From assembly GCA_945866505.1 (NCBI GenBank), contig CAMBHH010000008.1:1-35277 (forward strand): a stretch of DNA of 35,277 nt, written 5' to 3'. Position 1 is the first letter of the stretch, and each line of letters opens with the position of its first letter. Source of the DNA: Flavobacterium psychrophilum (GTDB taxonomy: Bacteria; Bacteroidota; Bacteroidia; Flavobacteriales; Flavobacteriaceae). A program made the position numbers and the translations under genes. A model generated the notes under the pieces. It did not search any database. It was given only the letters and a program-made list of their open reading frames with translations, and had not been told where the DNA came from. Of this stretch, positions 33,678 to 35,277 are shown piece after piece.

Positions 33678-34601
33678 TTATTCGATCAAAAAATCAATAT
33701 TTCTCATCAACCCAGAATACTTGGTTCTTTTAAGTGGTGAGTTTTTAAATACTGCATTAAAAGTTTCTTCGGTTAGTTCCGTCCAATCTTTTTTTGACAT
33801 TGAGAGCAGTTCTGGGTTGGTATTGAAAAGCGGCTCATTATGCGCTTTCGAAAATCGATTCCAAGGACAAACGTCTTGGCAAATGTCGCAACCAAAAGCC
33901 CAATCATTGAATTTGCCTTTCATCTCTGGCGGAATATTATCCTTGAGTTCGATGGTAAAATAGGAAATACATTTGCTACCATCAACGACGTAAGGTGCAA
34001 CAATGGCTTCTGTCGGACAAGCATCAATACAAGCGGTACACGAACCGCAATGGTCAGTCGTGGCTTGGTCATATTCTAAATCTAAATCAATAATCAATTC
34101 GGCAATAAAATAAAAAGAACCTACTTTTTGGGTCAGTAAATTACTGTTTTTACCAATCCAACCCAAACCACTTTTAGCCGCCCAAGCTTTATCTAAAACC
34201 GGAGCGGAATCGACAAAAGCACGACCCGAAACTTCACCAATATTCGATTGAATCGAAAATAATAATTCCTTTAGTTTTTCTTTGATGACTGAATGATAAT
34301 CTTGCCCATAAGCATATTTTGAAATTTTAAAGGAATCTTGGTTTTGAAATTCAGAAGGATAATAATTCAATAATAGTGAAACTACACTTTTGGCATCATC
34401 GACTAGCAAAGTGGGATTCAATCGTTTGTCAAAATTATTTTCCATATAGGACATTTGACCGTTCATTTGGTTTTTTAACCAATGTTCCAATCGGGGTGCG
34501 TCTTCTTCGAGAAATCCAGCTTTGGATATGCCGCAAGACAAAAACCCGAGGCGTTTGGCTTCGGATTTAATGAATTGGGAATATTTTGCGTTAGGAGTTA
34601 T
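33678..34601 (-). CDS. queG: epoxyqueuosine reductase (start codon non-canonical)
   Basis: QueG reduces epoxyqueuosine to queuosine at the tRNA wobble position using cobalamin and two [4Fe-4S] clusters. Numbered from ATA at 34601 (308 codons including the start), the catalytic Asp131 is in [12 protein letters not shown]. The cluster motif [12 protein letters not shown] has Cys185, Cys188, Cys191 and Cys195, and the second set is Cys211 with CDICQDVCP (Cys238, 241, 245). The family N-terminus [19 protein letters not shown] is in frame upstream of the first usable TTG (34541), but that stretch has no ATG, GTG or TTG before an in-frame stop at 34611-34613. I set the start at ATA (34601), where the family would be expected to begin; ATT at 34571 or TTG at 34541 are alternatives. 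Confidence 0.85.
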   Translation of the reverse strand: MTPNAKYSQFIKSEAKRLGFLSCGISKAGFLEEDAPRLEHWLKNQMNGQMSYMENNFDKRLNPTLLVDDAKSVVSLLLNYYPSEFQNQDSFKISKYAYGQDYHSVIKEKLKELLFSIQSNIGEVSGRAFVDSAPVLDKAWAAKSGLGWIGKNSNLLTQKVGSFYFIAELIIDLDLEYDQATTDHCGSCTACIDACPTEAIVAPYVVDGSKCISYFTIELKDNIPPEMKGKFNDWAFGCDICQDVCPWNRFSKAHNEPLFNTNPELLSMSKKDWTELTEETFNAVFKNSPLKRTKYSGLMRNIDFLIE

Positions 34602-34630
34602 GGGTGATGTTTAAGGGTTACGTGTTAGTA

Positions 34631-34671
34631 AATTGCCATTGAAATTGCCATTGAAATTGCCATTGAAATTG
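34631..34671. repeat. 12-bp tandem repeat between ruvB and queG
   Basis: Three exact copies of aattgccattga (34631-34666) are followed by a partial copy (aattg). On the minus strand, which is the transcribed direction, the repeats encode a short ORF, Met-Ala-Ile-Ser repeated and then Tyr-stop (stop at 34625-34627), lying directly before queG. The copy number could vary between strains by slippage. Confidence 0.8.
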
Positions 34672-34675
34672 TATT

Positions 34676-35277
34676 CTAAAAAAGCCCACCCTGAACATTA
34701 ATTCTCACTTTTCCAAGATGCTTATATGCTTTTTCTGTAACTTCTCTACCTCTTGGTGTTCGCATAATGAATCCTTCTTGAATTAAAAAGGGTTCGTAAA
34801 CTTCCTCAATGGTTTCACTACTTTCGGAAACGGCTGTTGCCAATGTCGACAAACCTACAGGACCACCTTTGAACTTATCGATAATGGTGTTTAGTATTTT
34901 ATTGTCCATTTCATCTAAACCGTGTGCATCAACGTTTAATGCTTTTAAAGCGTACCGAGCAATTTCAATGTCAATTGTGCCGTTTCCTTTTATTTGAGCA
35001 AAATCACGCACCCTACGCAATAAGGCATTGGCAATACGGGGTGTTCCCCTGCTTCGTCCTGCAATTTCGATAGCGGCTTCCATCGAAATGGGCATTTTCA
35101 AAATTGTTGCACTTCGTTCGACAATCGTAGTTAATAGTTCGGTTGTGTAGTATTGCAAGCGAGAAGAAATTCCGAATCTGGCTCGCATTGGCGCAGTCAA
35201 TAAACCAGAACGTGTAGTAGCACCAATTAAGGTAAATGGATTTAGATTGATTTGAACCGTTCTGGCATTAGGTCCAG
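34676..35277 (-). CDS. ruvB: Holliday junction branch migration helicase RuvB (5' part outside window)
   Basis: RuvB is the AAA+ motor that drives branch migration with RuvA. Only the last 200 or so residues are present; the N-terminal Walker motifs lie beyond the right edge. The visible part begins in the [21 protein letters not shown] stretch (sensor 1), then [14 protein letters not shown], the sensor 2 region [19 protein letters not shown], and the C-terminal winged helix ([33 protein letters not shown]). The apparent internal start at 35200 is only a leucine TTG in the conserved RSGLL block, not a real start. It is upstream of queG on the same strand. Confidence 0.96.
   Translation of the reverse strand, partial: GPNARTVQINLNPFTLIGATTRSGLLTAPMRARFGISSRLQYYTTELLTTIVERSATILKMPISMEAAIEIAGRSRGTPRIANALLRRVRDFAQIKGNGTIDIEIARYALKALNVDAHGLDEMDNKILNTIIDKFKGGPVGLSTLATAVSESSETIEEVYEPFLIQEGFIMRTPRGREVTEKAYKHLGKVRINVQGGLF

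Noticed and set aside
34631..34671. Possible CRISPR or regulatory iteron array
   Set aside because: The 12-bp units are contiguous with no spacers, and there are only three; it is a simple tandem repeat.
34676..35200. RuvB as a short 174-residue protein beginning at 35200
   Set aside because: The codon at 35200 is a TTG leucine in the conserved RSGLL block and the frame stays open to the window edge, so the gene is simply cut by the boundary.

Overview
The window looks like chromosomal DNA from a Flavobacterium or a close relative in the Flavobacteriaceae. The evidence is low G+C, Bacteroidetes-type promoter boxes (TAnnTTTG), hardly any Shine-Dalgarno sites, and two marker genes of gliding flavobacteria: sprA (type IX secretion translocon) and remB (gliding surface protein). 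The gene set is mostly vertical core genome. I see no rRNA, tRNA, CRISPR array, insertion sequence, integrase or phage gene.

Layout. (1) 1-588: 3' part of tsaB (tRNA t6A synthesis), minus strand. (2) 685-7785, minus strand: a six-gene tripartite efflux operon, transcribed as ATPase, permease, permease, adaptor, TolC-type outer-membrane protein, second adaptor. (3) 7955-9364, plus strand: a DUF4403 lipoprotein, closed by a strong hairpin terminator. (4) 9765-13114, plus strand: a two-gene unit made of a lipoprotein that resembles RbsD/FucU sugar mutarotases and a Tat-exported GH116 (GBA2-type) glycosidase. (5) 13145-18243, minus strand: terminal-oxidase genes in the order ctaB, coxC-type subunit III (two paralogues), subunit IV, then a terminator, then a cysteine-less SCO-like protein, SCO1/SenC, DUF420 (CtaM-like) and a small CxxC membrane protein. 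Oxidase subunits I and II are not in the window. (6) 18647-22697, minus strand: gcvH, a VanZ-like gene, deoC, remB and a small membrane protein. (7) 22803-32952, minus strand: maeB, then ruvA coupled to the 7.2-kb sprA. (8) 33094-35277, minus strand: a CBS-domain protein, queG, and the 3' part of ruvB.

How the genes work together. The oxidase block gives haem O synthesis, structural subunits and copper/haem assembly factors for an aa3/caa3-type oxidase. SprA and RemB link the window to type IX secretion and gliding. The efflux cluster should make a complete envelope-spanning pump. The RbsD-like/GH116 pair is the most unusual association: an exported retaining glycosidase beside an exported protein that looks like a sugar anomer or ring-form isomerase. 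I rate it the best candidate for a little-described small system, but the function is inferred from motifs only. Smaller oddities are queG with no canonical start codon in front of its conserved N-terminus, a 12-bp tandem repeat upstream of it, and sprA with only TTG or GTG starts.
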